Assembly: GCF_017792385.1 (NCBI RefSeq) | Contig: NZ_CP051230.1 | Span: 682,001 to 746,000, forward strand | DNA: 64,000 nt | Origin: Hyphomonas sp. | GTDB taxonomy: Bacteria > Pseudomonadota > Alphaproteobacteria > Caulobacterales > Hyphomonadaceae | Direction: 5' to 3' | In this document: positions 32,182-41,920 of the stretch, in pieces | How the letters are laid out: every line of letters starts with the position of its first letter | Numbering within the stretch: position 1 is the stretch's first letter | The notes under the pieces: model-generated | What the model was told of the DNA's origin: nothing | The model's input: the letters and a program-made list of their open reading frames with translations, nothing else | Databases searched by the model: none | Made by a program: the position numbers and the translations under genes

Positions 32182-32745
32182 ATGATACTGACGACACAGA
32201 ACGGAATTGTTGCGCCAAGGCTGCGCCGCAAGTTTGAACAATGGTGTGAAGACCGGCGCGGCATTGCCGCGGTCGAGTTCGCACTGGTGTCCGTGCCTTT
32301 CTTCTTCCTGATCTTTGGCCTGATGGAGGTCTGCCTGGTCTTCATCATGGCTTCGGTCCTGGAACACGCGCTGGCAGAAGCGTCCCGTAAGATCCGCACG
32401 GGCCAGGCGCAGGACAGCGGCTTCACCAAGGTCGAATTCCGCACCGAAGTCTGCTCGAAATTCTACAATCTGCTGAATTGCGATGACCATCTCTATATTG
32501 ACGTGCGTTCGCTCGACAATTTCAGTTCGGCCGACATCACCACGCCGCTGGACAAGGATGGCGAGATCGACGATTCCGATTTCCGCTACGATCCGGGGTC
32601 TGCAAACGATGTGGTCGCAATCCGTGTTCTGTATGAATGGAAACTGCTGACGCCGTGGATTTCCGCGCCGCTGTCCAATCTTCCGAACAACCGCCACCTG
32701 CTGCAATCGAACGCGGTGTTCCGCAACGAACCTTTCGGAGACTGA
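32182..32745 (+). CDS. tadE: TadE-like pseudopilin
   Basis: 187 residues. The TadE signature is DRRGIAAVEFALVSVPFFFLIFG (about 25-47): a basic segment, a Gly followed by the hydrophobic helix with Glu at position +5 of the mature form. The soluble remainder is the variable pseudopilin domain, including a Cys pair. TadE-type minor pilins are processed by the prepilin peptidase and needed for Flp pilus formation. ATG 32182 follows GAGGGTGG; ATG 32164 would add six residues. The stop overlaps the next start as TGATG. Confidence 0.85.
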   Translation: MILTTQNGIVAPRLRRKFEQWCEDRRGIAAVEFALVSVPFFFLIFGLMEVCLVFIMASVLEHALAEASRKIRTGQAQDSGFTKVEFRTEVCSKFYNLLNCDDHLYIDVRSLDNFSSADITTPLDKDGEIDDSDFRYDPGSANDVVAIRVLYEWKLLTPWISAPLSNLPNNRHLLQSNAVFRNEPFGD

Positions 32746-33353
32746 TGACCATGTCTGTGAAATCGATTCTTTCCCGGTTGAACCCCCGCCTGAAATGGCG
32801 TGGCGTGCGCGGCATCCGCTACAATGAGGAAGGTGTCTCGGCGGTCGAATTCGCCCTGATCGCCCCCGTCCTGATCCTGATCTATCTCGGCGCAGTCGAG
32901 CTCAGCCTGCTGATGCGCGTCGACCGCCGCGTGACCTCGACCACGGCCAGCCTCGGTGACCTGACGGCCCGTCTGGCCACGGTCACCGATGACGACATGA
33001 AGGAAATGTTCGCCGCAGCCGAAGTGATGATGCAGCCCTATGACGCCAAGAGCGCCACGATGCGGCTGTCCAGCATCGTCGACAAGGGCGACGGCAAGCC
33101 GGTCGTCGACTGGTCGGATGCCTACATGATGACAGCTTATGCCAAGGGCGCTTCGATCGATCTGCCGGACGGCATCGTGTCCACGCCCGGATCCATTATC
33201 ATGGCGGAAGTCGTCTACGAGCATGACAGCAAGTTGGGCGGCTTTCTGAAGTCCTCACGGACAATCAGCGACAAATTCTATCTCCGCCCGCGCCGGGTCG
33301 ACGAGATCACCCGGGTCACCAAGGGTGGCAGCCCGTTCGGACCGACCAGCTAG
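32745..33353 (+). CDS. TadE/TadG family minor pilin-like protein
   Basis: 202 residues from ATG 32745 (GGAG at 32737-32740). The TadE-like motif is NEEGVSAVEFALIAPVLILIYLGA (about 27-50), with the conserved Glu. The C-terminal domain is soluble and ends RVDEITRV. It is much shorter than classical TadG with a von Willebrand domain, so it is better called a second TadE-like or TadF-like pseudopilin. The start shares one base with the tadE stop (TGATG), indicating translational coupling. Confidence 0.82.
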   Translation: MTMSVKSILSRLNPRLKWRGVRGIRYNEEGVSAVEFALIAPVLILIYLGAVELSLLMRVDRRVTSTTASLGDLTARLATVTDDDMKEMFAAAEVMMQPYDAKSATMRLSSIVDKGDGKPVVDWSDAYMMTAYAKGASIDLPDGIVSTPGSIIMAEVVYEHDSKLGGFLKSSRTISDKFYLRPRRVDEITRVTKGGSPFGPTS

Positions 33354-33367
33354 GTCAGGGCCCTGCC

Positions 33368-34870
33368 CTATTCTGCCGGGGTGCGCCCGACCCGCACCGT
33401 GGTCAGCACCGCAAAGCCCAGGAAGAACAACAGCGCGATGGCCGACATGCCGACGCGCTGGCTGTTCGACCAGGTCGTGAACAGCTCGATCAGTAGCGGG
33501 CCGATCCAGACGGTCACGGTTCCGGCAATCGCATACAGGCCGAAGAACTCGCCCCGCATATGGGTCGGCGCAATGTGCACCAGCATCGACCGGCTGGACG
33601 AGATATTGGCCGTCGCGAACACACCGATCAGGGCGCCGTTGAGCAGATAGGTGACGTCCGACAGGCTCGAGAAGACCGGGGCCTCCCACAATTGCCGGTT
33701 CTCGAACAGGCCGAACAGGATCGAGTCCCGCGTCACCGACAGGCCGAAGAACAGGATGATCACAATGGCCATCAATTCCATCAGCAGGGCATTCTTCGGA
33801 CCGAGCTTTGAGTCGAACCAGCCACCGGCCACCCCGCCCACAGCGGCCCAGATCGAGGCCCAGATGGCATAGACTGTCAGCTCGACAATGCCCCAGCCGA
33901 GAAACAGGCTGACATAGACCGCCGCCAGCGCCAGCAGCGCGAACATGCCGTCGGCATAGATTGTCCGGGCGATCAGGAATTTGAACGCTTCCCGATACTG
34001 CGCGGCCTTGCGCACGGTGCGGATGACGCCCTCCGCCCCGGTCTTCACTGATGGCAGGAAGGGCGTGCCCTTTACCCCGGTATCCTTCGAATACAGGAAG
34101 AAGGGAATGATCATCACGGCCAGCCAGACCGCACAGATCGGGCCGGAAATCCGGAAATGCTCATACTTTGTCGTGTCGATCCCGAACAGCGGCTCGGCAA
34201 ACGGCCAGCTCAGCATGTCCGGAAGGGCGAACATGAACACGATGGCCACGAACAACAGGGTTGCCGCCGCATTGCCCAGCGCCAGGCCCAGCCCGGACAC
34301 GCCCGGCAGGGCCGACGGACGGGCCGCATCCGGCAACATGGAATTGTGCGTCACTTCGCTGAACGTATAGGTGACATAGGCGGCAATCAGGATGGCAATC
34401 ACCGTGCCCGTGGAAAAGCCGGCTTCGCCCGGCACCGCCCACCAGAGCAGGAAGCTCAGGACCGACAGCACCCCCAGGAACAGCACCAGCAATGGCTTGC
34501 GCCTCAGGCCCCGGTCAAACGCCGCGCCCAGGAAGGGGGCCGTCAGCGCGGCAATCGCGCCGGCCCATTTCGACAGGGAGGCGACCACCGCCTGGCCCTT
34601 CGCACCGGCCACCTGACGGGCCGTTTCCGGGTCCATGCCCTCCAGTTCGCCACTGGCCAGGATGTCCGCGCCGATGATGTCACGCGCGAAATAGGGCGCA
34701 AAGACATAGATGATGATCAGGATGTAATAGGGATTGCGGGCCCATTCGAACCAGGCCCAGGCCAGCCCTGTCTTGCCCAGCACGCCGCCTTCGCCCGCCG
34801 TCGGCGTGACCTGCGACTCCACAATCGCCGCCTCCTCGTCCTGCCCGGGCGAAATATAGGTCTCGGTCAT
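33368..34870 (-). CDS. UMF1/Atg22-like MFS transporter
   Basis: 500 residues with about 11-12 membrane helices. The N-terminal LAWAWFEWARNPYYILIIIY fits the UMF1 signature (WALYDWAN-like), in the family that includes yeast Atg22. The substrate is unknown. ATG 34870 has AGGAT upstream; ATG 34885 would add five residues. It converges on the TadG-like gene with a gap of 14 bases and lies 92 bases downstream of murC on the same strand, where murB or ftsQ often sits. Confidence 0.85.
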   Translation of the reverse strand: MTETYISPGQDEEAAIVESQVTPTAGEGGVLGKTGLAWAWFEWARNPYYILIIIYVFAPYFARDIIGADILASGELEGMDPETARQVAGAKGQAVVASLSKWAGAIAALTAPFLGAAFDRGLRRKPLLVLFLGVLSVLSFLLWWAVPGEAGFSTGTVIAILIAAYVTYTFSEVTHNSMLPDAARPSALPGVSGLGLALGNAAATLLFVAIVFMFALPDMLSWPFAEPLFGIDTTKYEHFRISGPICAVWLAVMIIPFFLYSKDTGVKGTPFLPSVKTGAEGVIRTVRKAAQYREAFKFLIARTIYADGMFALLALAAVYVSLFLGWGIVELTVYAIWASIWAAVGGVAGGWFDSKLGPKNALLMELMAIVIILFFGLSVTRDSILFGLFENRQLWEAPVFSSLSDVTYLLNGALIGVFATANISSSRSMLVHIAPTHMRGEFFGLYAIAGTVTVWIGPLLIELFTTWSNSQRVGMSAIALLFFLGFAVLTTVRVGRTPAE

Positions 34871-34962
34871 GCGGTATCCTCCCATGTGCCGCGTGCCGGC
34901 ATCTGCCGCCTAGCCTGCACATTCGCGGAGAAAGGGAAAGCGGTTTTGCCCCTGTCCCGGCG

Positions 34963-36387
34963 TCAGGCCGAAAGCTTTCCGGCCAGCTCGGCGGCATATT
35001 TCGTGATGTCCCCCGCCCCCAGGCAAACCACCATCGCGCCGGGCTCGGCCAGTGCCTTCAGGGCGTCCGGCAACGCCTCCAGCGAACCAATCGTCGCCGC
35101 CCCGCGATGCCCGTTGCGGGAGATGCTGGCCACCAGGCTCTCATGGCTGATTCCGTCGATCGGACTCTCCCCGGCCTCATAGACCGGCGCCACCAGAACA
35201 TGGTCGGCCTGGTCGAAGCAGCGCGAGAAATCCTCGAACAGATCGCGCAGCCGGGTATAGCGGTGCGGCTGGCACACCGCGATCAGCTGCCCCTGCCCCT
35301 GCATCGCCCGCGCCGCTTTGAGCACAGCGGAAATCTCCACGGGATGGTGGCCGTAATCATCAATGATGCGCACCGGGGGCTGATCCGCTACGGGCAGCCA
35401 TTCCCCCACCTGCGTGAAGCGGCGCTTCACCCCGCCGAACTGGCCCATGGAGCTGCGGATCTGGTCATCCGTCGCGCCCAGCTCCAGCGCCACGGCAACT
35501 GCGGCCAGCACGTTCTGCACATTGTGCTCGCCGGCCATGGGCAGGGTCAAATTCTCGATCATGCGCGGCTGCGCCGATCCCGGCCGGCGCAGCGCCACGT
35601 CGAAATGCGCCCCCGACAAATCGGTTGTCAGGTTCACGGCGCGGACATCGGCCTGGCGGTTGAAGCCATAGGTGATGCGTCGGCGGTCGGTGACGCGCGC
35701 GGCCAGTCCCTGCACTTCCGGATGGTCCGTGCACAGCACGGCAAAGCCGTAAAAAGGCAAATTCTCCACGAACGTGTCGAATGCCTCGCGCAATTTTTCC
35801 ATCGAGCCGTAATGATCCATATGTTCGGGGTCGATATTGGTCACCACGGCGCAGGTCGGGTGCAGCTTGGCGAACGTGCCGTCGCTTTCATCACTCTCCA
35901 CCACCATCCAGTCGCTCTCGCCCGCCTTGTAGTTCGAGCCATAGGCGTGGATGATGCCGCCATTGATGACCGTCGGGTCGATGTTTGCCCCGTCCAGCAG
36001 CGCCGCGACCATGCTGGTCGTCGTCGTCTTGCCATGCGTGCCGGCGATACAGACCGTGTATTTCAGGCGCGTGATCTCGGCCAGCATATTGGCCCGCCGC
36101 ACAACCGGAATGCCCGCCGCCCGCGCCGCGTCCACTTCCGGATTTCCAGCCTTGATGGCGGAGGAAATGATGACCGTTCCGGCGCCTTTCACATTTTCGG
36201 CCTTGTGGCCGATAAAGATTTTCGCGCCCCGCTCGCGCAGGCGCTGGATATTGTCCGACTCGCGGATGTCGGAGCCCTGTACCTCATAGCCCATCGTGAT
36301 CATCACATCCGCAATGCCGGACATGCCAATGCCGCCAATGCCGATAATATGCGCCGGCCCAAGGTCGAAAGGAGTGGGAGAAGTCAT
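34963..36387 (-). CDS. murC: UDP-N-acetylmuramate--L-alanine ligase
   Basis: 474 residues. Mur ligase N-domain starts HIIGIGGIGMSGIADVM; the ATP loop is CIAGTHGKTTTTSMVAAL (about 112-129); the central DEHMDHYGS-like block and C-terminal YGHHPVEISAVLKAAR (about 334-349) complete the family. It ligates L-Ala to UDP-MurNAc in the cytoplasm, the first peptide step. It belongs to the dcw cluster but is separated from murG by an opposing DUF3291 gene. Here the cluster ends: no murB, ddl or ftsQAZ follow. Confidence 0.97.
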   Translation of the reverse strand: MTSPTPFDLGPAHIIGIGGIGMSGIADVMITMGYEVQGSDIRESDNIQRLRERGAKIFIGHKAENVKGAGTVIISSAIKAGNPEVDAARAAGIPVVRRANMLAEITRLKYTVCIAGTHGKTTTTSMVAALLDGANIDPTVINGGIIHAYGSNYKAGESDWMVVESDESDGTFAKLHPTCAVVTNIDPEHMDHYGSMEKLREAFDTFVENLPFYGFAVLCTDHPEVQGLAARVTDRRRITYGFNRQADVRAVNLTTDLSGAHFDVALRRPGSAQPRMIENLTLPMAGEHNVQNVLAAVAVALELGATDDQIRSSMGQFGGVKRRFTQVGEWLPVADQPPVRIIDDYGHHPVEISAVLKAARAMQGQGQLIAVCQPHRYTRLRDLFEDFSRCFDQADHVLVAPVYEAGESPIDGISHESLVASISRNGHRGAATIGSLEALPDALKALAEPGAMVVCLGAGDITKYAAELAGKLSA

Positions 36388-36577
36388 TCAGGATCGTCCA
36401 GATAGGGAAACGGGAACGCCTAGCGATACCGTGACGCGGGAGCGCGAAGCAAGCGCTGCTTCTGCATGACGCAATCATGAAACCTTTCGGCGAATGCTTG
36501 AACCCCGAACCTGACGTCCCAACATGACTGGAATGAGGCGCAATTCTGGTGCTTCACGACATCCCGGAGCCGCCATC

Positions 36578-37066
36578 ATGACCAAGCATCTGGCCCAGTT
36601 GAATGTCGGCCGCCTTGTCGCCCCGACCGATGACCCGCGCGTCAAGGACTTCATGGACAATCTCGATCTCGTCAACGGAATCGGAAAATCCATGCCGGGA
36701 TTTGTCTGGATGATGGAAGGCTCGGGCGAGCCCGGACAGGGCAATACCGACGCAAAGATAGATGACGACCCGCAATTCGTGGCGAATCTGACGGTCTGGG
36801 AAGACGTCAAAAGCCTCGAAACCTTTGTCTGGGGTACCATCCACCGCAAATTCTACGAACGCCGGGCCGAATGGTTCGACCTGATGCAGGACATGCACTT
36901 CGTCATGTGGTGGGTGCCCGAAGGGCATACGCCCACACTGGAGGAAGCCCTTGAACGCCTCGCCTTGCGCCAACGGGATGGCGATACCGCAGAGGCATTC
37001 GGATGGGAGTGGCTGCGGGACGCCAAAATGCACAAGACTCATGCCTGCGCGCCGCGGGTGGCCTAA
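36578..37066 (+). CDS. DUF3291 domain protein
   Basis: 162 residues. The family pattern is visible: LAQLNVGRLVAPTDDPRVKDFMDNLDLVNGIGKSMPGFVW.. LTVWEDVKSLETFVW.. FVMWWVPEGHTPTLEEALERL. DUF3291 proteins are small alpha/beta-barrel (ABM-like) proteins of unknown function. ATG 36578 begins the family-like MTKHLAQLN; upstream open frame is not conserved. It is the only plus-strand gene inside the dcw cluster and its stop overlaps the murG stop by four bases. Confidence 0.88.
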   Translation: MTKHLAQLNVGRLVAPTDDPRVKDFMDNLDLVNGIGKSMPGFVWMMEGSGEPGQGNTDAKIDDDPQFVANLTVWEDVKSLETFVWGTIHRKFYERRAEWFDLMQDMHFVMWWVPEGHTPTLEEALERLALRQRDGDTAEAFGWEWLRDAKMHKTHACAPRVA

Positions 37067-38160
37067 AGCTCCGCCACCCGTTCCGCCATGTCGGCCAGAT
37101 CCTTCGCCGCATTGATCTTGGCCGAAGCCTTTGCCGTCGCAGCGCGCGCTTTCAACTCCTCCGCATCCTGCAGGCGGGCTGTGATCAGCCCGCCCAGCAA
37201 TTGCGGATACAGATTGCTTTCCAGGATCATGTCGGCCGCGCCGATCTCGGTCAGCGCTTCGGCATTGGCGGCCTGGTGGTCGTCCATGGCAATCGCCAGC
37301 GGGATCAGGATGGAAGGCCGGCCCACCGCCGCAATTTCCGAGACCGTCCCGGCCCCGGACCGGGCGATCACCAGATGCGCCTGTGACAGCTTTTCCGGCA
37401 TGTCAGCAAAGAATGGCGACAGTTCCGCCTCGATCTTCATGCGGCGATACATGTTGTCGACAAAGGCATATTGTTCCTTGCGTACCTGCTGGATGACGCG
37501 CAGCCGCGCCTGCAACGGCGGTGGCACATGGTCCACGATCGCCGCCGGGATCGTCTCACCAATGATCTTGGATCCCTGGCTGCCGCCGGTGATCAGAATG
37601 GTCAGCTTGTCATCCGTCGCCGGAAAGGGATCGTCCCGCCGCGCCAGAATGGCTTCGCGCACCGGATTGCCAACCGCCAGATGCGCACTCCAGGAGGGCA
37701 GCCTGTCGAGGCGCTCGAACCCGCTGGCCACCAGCTTGGCCTGACGGGCAAAGCGCCGGTTCACCCGGCCCAGCACCGCGTTCTGCTCATGAATGATGAT
37801 CGGCACATTCATACGCCGCGCGGCCGCCAGTGCCGGAAAGGCCGGATAGCCGCCAAAGCCCGCCATCAGGCTGGGACGTGTTTCGCGGATCAGGGTCTTG
37901 GCCCGGGAAATGCCGGCATTGATCTTCAGCGCCGCGGCCGGCAGCGTCCAGGGTTTGCGAAAGTTTGGCGAGGCCGCCTGCACCTGCTCCAGCCAGTCCG
38001 CCGGGAAATCCTTGGCATATTTCGCGCCGCGCTTGTCCGAAATCAGGCCGATCTTCCAGCCCCTCGCCCGCATCTCGTCAGCAAAGGCCCGGGCGGGAAA
38101 CATGTGCCCGCCGGTACCGCCTGCTGCAATGATGACGAGCTTGTCTTTCGTGTCAGCCAT
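37063..38160 (-). CDS. murG: UDP-GlcNAc:undecaprenyl-pyrophosphoryl-MurNAc-pentapeptide GlcNAc transferase
   Basis: 365 residues from ATG 38160 (MADTKDKLVIIAAGGTGGHMFPA). The glycine-rich loop GGTGGHMFPA (about 14-23) and the late IARSGAGTVSEIAAVGRPSILIPL (about 267-290) are MurG signatures. It makes lipid II from lipid I at the inner face of the membrane. The start overlaps the ftsW stop by eight bases (ATGGCTGA). Confidence 0.96.
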   Translation of the reverse strand: MADTKDKLVIIAAGGTGGHMFPARAFADEMRARGWKIGLISDKRGAKYAKDFPADWLEQVQAASPNFRKPWTLPAAALKINAGISRAKTLIRETRPSLMAGFGGYPAFPALAAARRMNVPIIIHEQNAVLGRVNRRFARQAKLVASGFERLDRLPSWSAHLAVGNPVREAILARRDDPFPATDDKLTILITGGSQGSKIIGETIPAAIVDHVPPPLQARLRVIQQVRKEQYAFVDNMYRRMKIEAELSPFFADMPEKLSQAHLVIARSGAGTVSEIAAVGRPSILIPLAIAMDDHQAANAEALTEIGAADMILESNLYPQLLGGLITARLQDAEELKARAATAKASAKINAAKDLADMAERVAEL

Positions 38161-39304
38161 ACCGGCCCCTTGTGCGCGTGCCTTGTCCGCGCACAAGTGC
38201 CAGCGCAAGGCCCAGTGTCAATCCCGTCCCGATCATGGACGAGCCGCCATAGGACACAAATGGCAGTGTCATGCCCTTGGGCGGGATAAGGGCCAAGTTT
38301 ACCGCAATGTTTATGGCAGCCTGAAGGCCAAACAGCGTGAAGAGTCCGGCACTGGCTGCGCGTGCATAACCATCATGCACGCGGGAACTGGCGCGGAACC
38401 CTCTCAGGATCAGAAGCACGAAGATTGCCATCAGGACGAGGGCGGCAATCAGGCCGAACTCCTCCACCATGACGGCAAAGATGAAATCGGTGTGCGCGTC
38501 CGGCAGATGGATCTTAACCTGCCCCTCCCCCGGGCCGACGCCGAACAGGCCGCCGCGCCCGATCGCCTCGGCCGCCCGGTCGATCTGGTAGGTGTCCGCC
38601 GATCCCGGATTGAGAAAACTGTTCACGCGGAACCGCACATGCGGCAGCAGGGCATACAGGGACGCAGACAGGCCCACACCGCCCACGGCAAATCCGGCCG
38701 CCCATTTCCACGGCAGCCCGCTGACAAAGAAGGTCACCACAAAGGCCGCTGTCAGCAGCACTGACTGGCCGACATCGGGTTGCAACAGCAACAGGCCAAG
38801 CGTCACGGCGTAGAAGAGGAAAGCAGTCACGGCCCATGGGCCGTCCGGATACTGTTCACGCTGGGCCAGCAACCAGCCGCCCAGCACGATCAGCGCCGGC
38901 TTGACCATCTCGCTCGGCTGCAGGGAGAAACCGGCAATGCGCAGCCAGCGCTGCGCGCCCTTGGCTTCATGACCCCAGACAAGAATGAAGAACATCAGCG
39001 TCAGGCTGACCACGAAAACCAGCGTCGCAAACCGCCGGGCCCAGGTCCGGTCCAGCATGCTGACTGCCACCATGATGACGCCGCCCAGTCCGGCGAAACA
39101 GACCTGACGAAACACGAAGAAGTATTCATCGGCATAGCCGATGCGCGTCGCTGCTGTCGGTCCGGCCGCCAGCGACATCAACAGGCCAATCGCCATCAGG
39201 AAGAAAGCACCGCCGAGCAGGCCCCAATCGAGCGTCCGCCGCCACTCGGTCAGCCAGGACATGTCCGAGCGTGCGAGCAATGGGGCGGACGATACGTAGG
39301 TCAA
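38153..39304 (-). CDS. ftsW: Septal peptidoglycan glycosyltransferase FtsW (SEDS family)
   Basis: 383 residues, about ten membrane helices. SEDS signatures include GFSLQPSEMVKPALIV (about 122-137), VGPGEGQVKIHLPDAHTDFIFAV and the C-terminal PFVSYGGSSMIGTGLTLG. I keep the TTG start at 39304, which forms a TTGA overlap with the murD stop and retains the conserved LARSDMSWLTEWRRTLDW; ATG 39262 would cut into this. It polymerises lipid II during division together with FtsI. Confidence 0.95.
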   Translation of the reverse strand: MTYVSSAPLLARSDMSWLTEWRRTLDWGLLGGAFFLMAIGLLMSLAAGPTAATRIGYADEYFFVFRQVCFAGLGGVIMVAVSMLDRTWARRFATLVFVVSLTLMFFILVWGHEAKGAQRWLRIAGFSLQPSEMVKPALIVLGGWLLAQREQYPDGPWAVTAFLFYAVTLGLLLLQPDVGQSVLLTAAFVVTFFVSGLPWKWAAGFAVGGVGLSASLYALLPHVRFRVNSFLNPGSADTYQIDRAAEAIGRGGLFGVGPGEGQVKIHLPDAHTDFIFAVMVEEFGLIAALVLMAIFVLLILRGFRASSRVHDGYARAASAGLFTLFGLQAAINIAVNLALIPPKGMTLPFVSYGGSSMIGTGLTLGLALALVRGQGTRTRGRYG

Positions 39305-40716
39305 GCCAACTCCTTCATCTCCTGCGGCATCATGGACTGGACGATGCTCCGGAACACATCTCCGCGATGTTCAAAATCGCGGAACTGGTCGAAACTTGCA
39401 CAGGCAGGTGAAAGAAGAATGACCGGATGATCGTCTCCGGCGGCTTTTGCATCGCGAAATGCAGCTTCCACGGCTTTTTCGAGGGTCCCGCAGGTCTGCA
39501 TCGCGACCTGCCCCTTCAGCGTGGTGGCAAAGGTCTCCTCCGCCTCTCCGATCAGATAGGCCTTGGTGATGTTCGGGAACAGGGGCGCCAGCGGCTGGAT
39601 GCCTTCGGCCTTCGCAACCCCGCCGGCAATCCAGAACGCATTCTTGTAGGCTTTCAGCGCCTGTTCAGCCGCCTCGGCATTCGTGGCCTTGGAATCGTTG
39701 ACGAAGCGCACGCCGTCGATCTCGCCCACCAGTTCCAGTCGATGTGCCAGACCCGGGAAGGTGCGCAGCCCTTCCATGATGGTCTGCGGGTCGAGGCCCA
39801 GTGACCGGCAGGCCGCATAGGCAGCCGACGCGTTCTGGTGATTGTGCCGACCGGGCAGCGCGATGCACTCGTCCAGCTTGCCGACATGGTTCGCCTGGCC
39901 GCCGCTGCTGTCATAAAGCCGTCCGTCTACGGCACTGACACCGCGGCCCAGCGCATAGGTCGAGGAGGCCTGCACCACCCGCGCCGGACCATTCGCCGAC
40001 AGGCCGATGGCAATCGACTGGGTGATCACGTCGTCAAAACCGATCACGGCCACATCGCGCTCGGTCTGGTTCTGGAAGATGCGCATCTTCGCGGCCTGAT
40101 AGCCGTCCATGCCACCATGCCGATCGAGATGGTCCGGCGTGATGTTCAACAATACGGCAATGTCGCAATGCAGGCTCTTCACCAGGTCCAGCTGGTAGGA
40201 CGACAGCTCCAGCACATAGATCGCATTTGCGTGCAGCGGCGCCAGATCCAGCACGCCGGTGCCGATGTTTCCACCGATGCGGACGTCCCGCCCGGCCTGT
40301 TTCAGGATATGACCGATCAGCGCCGTCGTCGTCGACTTGCCGTTTGTGCCGGTAATCCCGACAATTTTCGGCCGGCCACGCTCCGGCAGCGCCTGCACGG
40401 CGCGGGCGAACAGTTCCATGTCGCCGACAATCGGCACATTGGTCATTTCCGCCATCCGCACGATGCGGTGCGGCTGCGGGAATTTGTACGGCACGCCGGG
40501 TGACAGGACGAGCGCGGCAAAGGTCTGCCAGTCGCGCTTGTTGATGTCCGACAGGGTCAGGCCCGCCGCTTCCGCCTTGGCGCGGGTCTCCTCATTGTCG
40601 TCCCACGCGTGAACACGCGCGCCGCCGGCCTTCAGGGCCTTGGCAGCCGAGAGGCCTGTCCGGCCAAGGCCGAACACTGCAACATCCCTTCCTGCGTATT
40701 CAGTAATCGGAATCAT
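39301..40716 (-). CDS. murD: UDP-N-acetylmuramoylalanine--D-glutamate ligase
   Basis: 471 residues. Features: FGLGRTGLSAAKALKAGGA (about 15-33), ATP loop GITGTNGKSTTTALIGHIL (about 120-138), NITPDHLDRHGGM (about 191-203) and VNDSKATNAEAAEQALKAY (about 328-346). It adds D-Glu to UDP-MurNAc-L-Ala. ATG 40716, 10 bases after mraY. Confidence 0.97.
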   Translation of the reverse strand: MIPITEYAGRDVAVFGLGRTGLSAAKALKAGGARVHAWDDNEETRAKAEAAGLTLSDINKRDWQTFAALVLSPGVPYKFPQPHRIVRMAEMTNVPIVGDMELFARAVQALPERGRPKIVGITGTNGKSTTTALIGHILKQAGRDVRIGGNIGTGVLDLAPLHANAIYVLELSSYQLDLVKSLHCDIAVLLNITPDHLDRHGGMDGYQAAKMRIFQNQTERDVAVIGFDDVITQSIAIGLSANGPARVVQASSTYALGRGVSAVDGRLYDSSGGQANHVGKLDECIALPGRHNHQNASAAYAACRSLGLDPQTIMEGLRTFPGLAHRLELVGEIDGVRFVNDSKATNAEAAEQALKAYKNAFWIAGGVAKAEGIQPLAPLFPNITKAYLIGEAEETFATTLKGQVAMQTCGTLEKAVEAAFRDAKAAGDDHPVILLSPACASFDQFRDFEHRGDVFRSIVQSMMPQEMKELA

Positions 40717-40726
40717 CGGAGACGGC

Positions 40727-41920
40727 CTACCTCAGCTTCAGTGTGGCAAGGCCCGCAAGGGCGAACAGGACAGACAGGATCCAGAACCGCGCCACAACGC
40801 GCGTCTCCGGCCAGTTCTTCTTCTGGAAGTGGTGGTGCAGCGGCGCCATCAGGAAGATACGCTTGCCCTCCCCGGTCAGCTTCCGCGTGATCTTGAACCA
40901 GCCGACCTGCAGCATCACCGACAAGGCTTCCAGCACGAACAGGCCGCCGATGATGACCAGTGCGAATTCATGCTTCGCCGCCACGGCCACCACGCCCAGC
41001 ATGCCGCCCAGGCCCAGCGATCCGGTGTCGCCCATGAACACCTTGGCCGGATAGGCATTGTACCAGAGAAAGCCCATGCCCGCCCCGATCATCGAGGCCA
41101 GCAGCACGGCCAGCTCGCCGGTGCCGGGCGTGAACTGGATGCCGAGATAGTCTGCGAACACGAAGTTGCCGGTCAGGTACGCGATCAGCGCATAGGAGGC
41201 GGCCGCGAAACTCATCGGCACGATCGCCAGGCCGTCCAGCCCGTCGGTGAAGTTCACCGCATTGGCGCTGCCGACCACGACGATCATGCCGAACAGGATG
41301 AAAAAGGCGCCCAGCGGCAGGAAGTAGTCATTCACGAAGGGCACGGCCACACCGCCGGCAAAGGCCGGATCGGCCGGCTCGACACTGGTTTGCGGGGCAA
41401 GGCCGGCAATGGTCTGGGCCAGCCCGTTCAGCGGGCCCCATTCGGCATGTCCGGCCGGCGTGTGCGCCCCGTGCAGGCCCATGATGAACGCACAGGCCAG
41501 CGCCGCGATGCCGAAGCCGACCAGCAGGCGCAGCCTGGCCGATACGCCTGCATCGGTCTGCTTCGCCACTTTGGCATAGTCGTCCATGAACCCCAGCACG
41601 GCATAGGACAGGGTCACGAACAGGGTGACCCAGATATATGGGTTCTTCAGATTGCCCCACAGCAGCACGCCCACGACCAGGCCAAGCCAGATCAGGAAGC
41701 CGCCCATGGTCGGCGTGCCCTGCTTGGACAGCTGCGCCTCCAGCGACAGGTCGCGGATCGGCTGTCCCTTGCCCTGCCGGGCACGGAGGAAATTGATGAT
41801 CGCGTCGCCGAACAGGACGGTCACAAGGAACGCCGTCACCACAGCCGCACCGGACCGGAAGGTGATATAGTTCAGGACATTGAATACGCCGCTGTCTGCG
41901 GCCAGCCATTCGTACAGCAT
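40727..41920 (-). CDS. mraY: Phospho-N-acetylmuramoyl-pentapeptide transferase
   Basis: 397 residues from ATG 41920 (MLYEWLAADSG), whose first base is shared with the murF stop (TGATG). About ten helices; active-site signatures TPTMGGFLIWLGL (about 73-85), NAVNFTDGLDGLAIVPM (about 226-242) and MGDTGSLGLGG (about 293-303). There is a family-consistent insertion of about 30-40 residues near 150-190 seen in alphaproteobacteria. It forms lipid I by transferring phospho-MurNAc-pentapeptide to undecaprenyl phosphate. GTG 41923 is an alternative start. Confidence 0.97.
   Translation of the reverse strand: MLYEWLAADSGVFNVLNYITFRSGAAVVTAFLVTVLFGDAIINFLRARQGKGQPIRDLSLEAQLSKQGTPTMGGFLIWLGLVVGVLLWGNLKNPYIWVTLFVTLSYAVLGFMDDYAKVAKQTDAGVSARLRLLVGFGIAALACAFIMGLHGAHTPAGHAEWGPLNGLAQTIAGLAPQTSVEPADPAFAGGVAVPFVNDYFLPLGAFFILFGMIVVVGSANAVNFTDGLDGLAIVPMSFAAASYALIAYLTGNFVFADYLGIQFTPGTGELAVLLASMIGAGMGFLWYNAYPAKVFMGDTGSLGLGGMLGVVAVAAKHEFALVIIGGLFVLEALSVMLQVGWFKITRKLTGEGKRIFLMAPLHHHFQKKNWPETRVVARFWILSVLFALAGLATLKLR

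Noticed and set aside
32745..33353. Full TadG with von Willebrand domain
   Set aside because: At 202 residues it lacks any MIDAS-type motif and ends soon after the soluble pseudopilin domain; TadE/F-like is the safer call.
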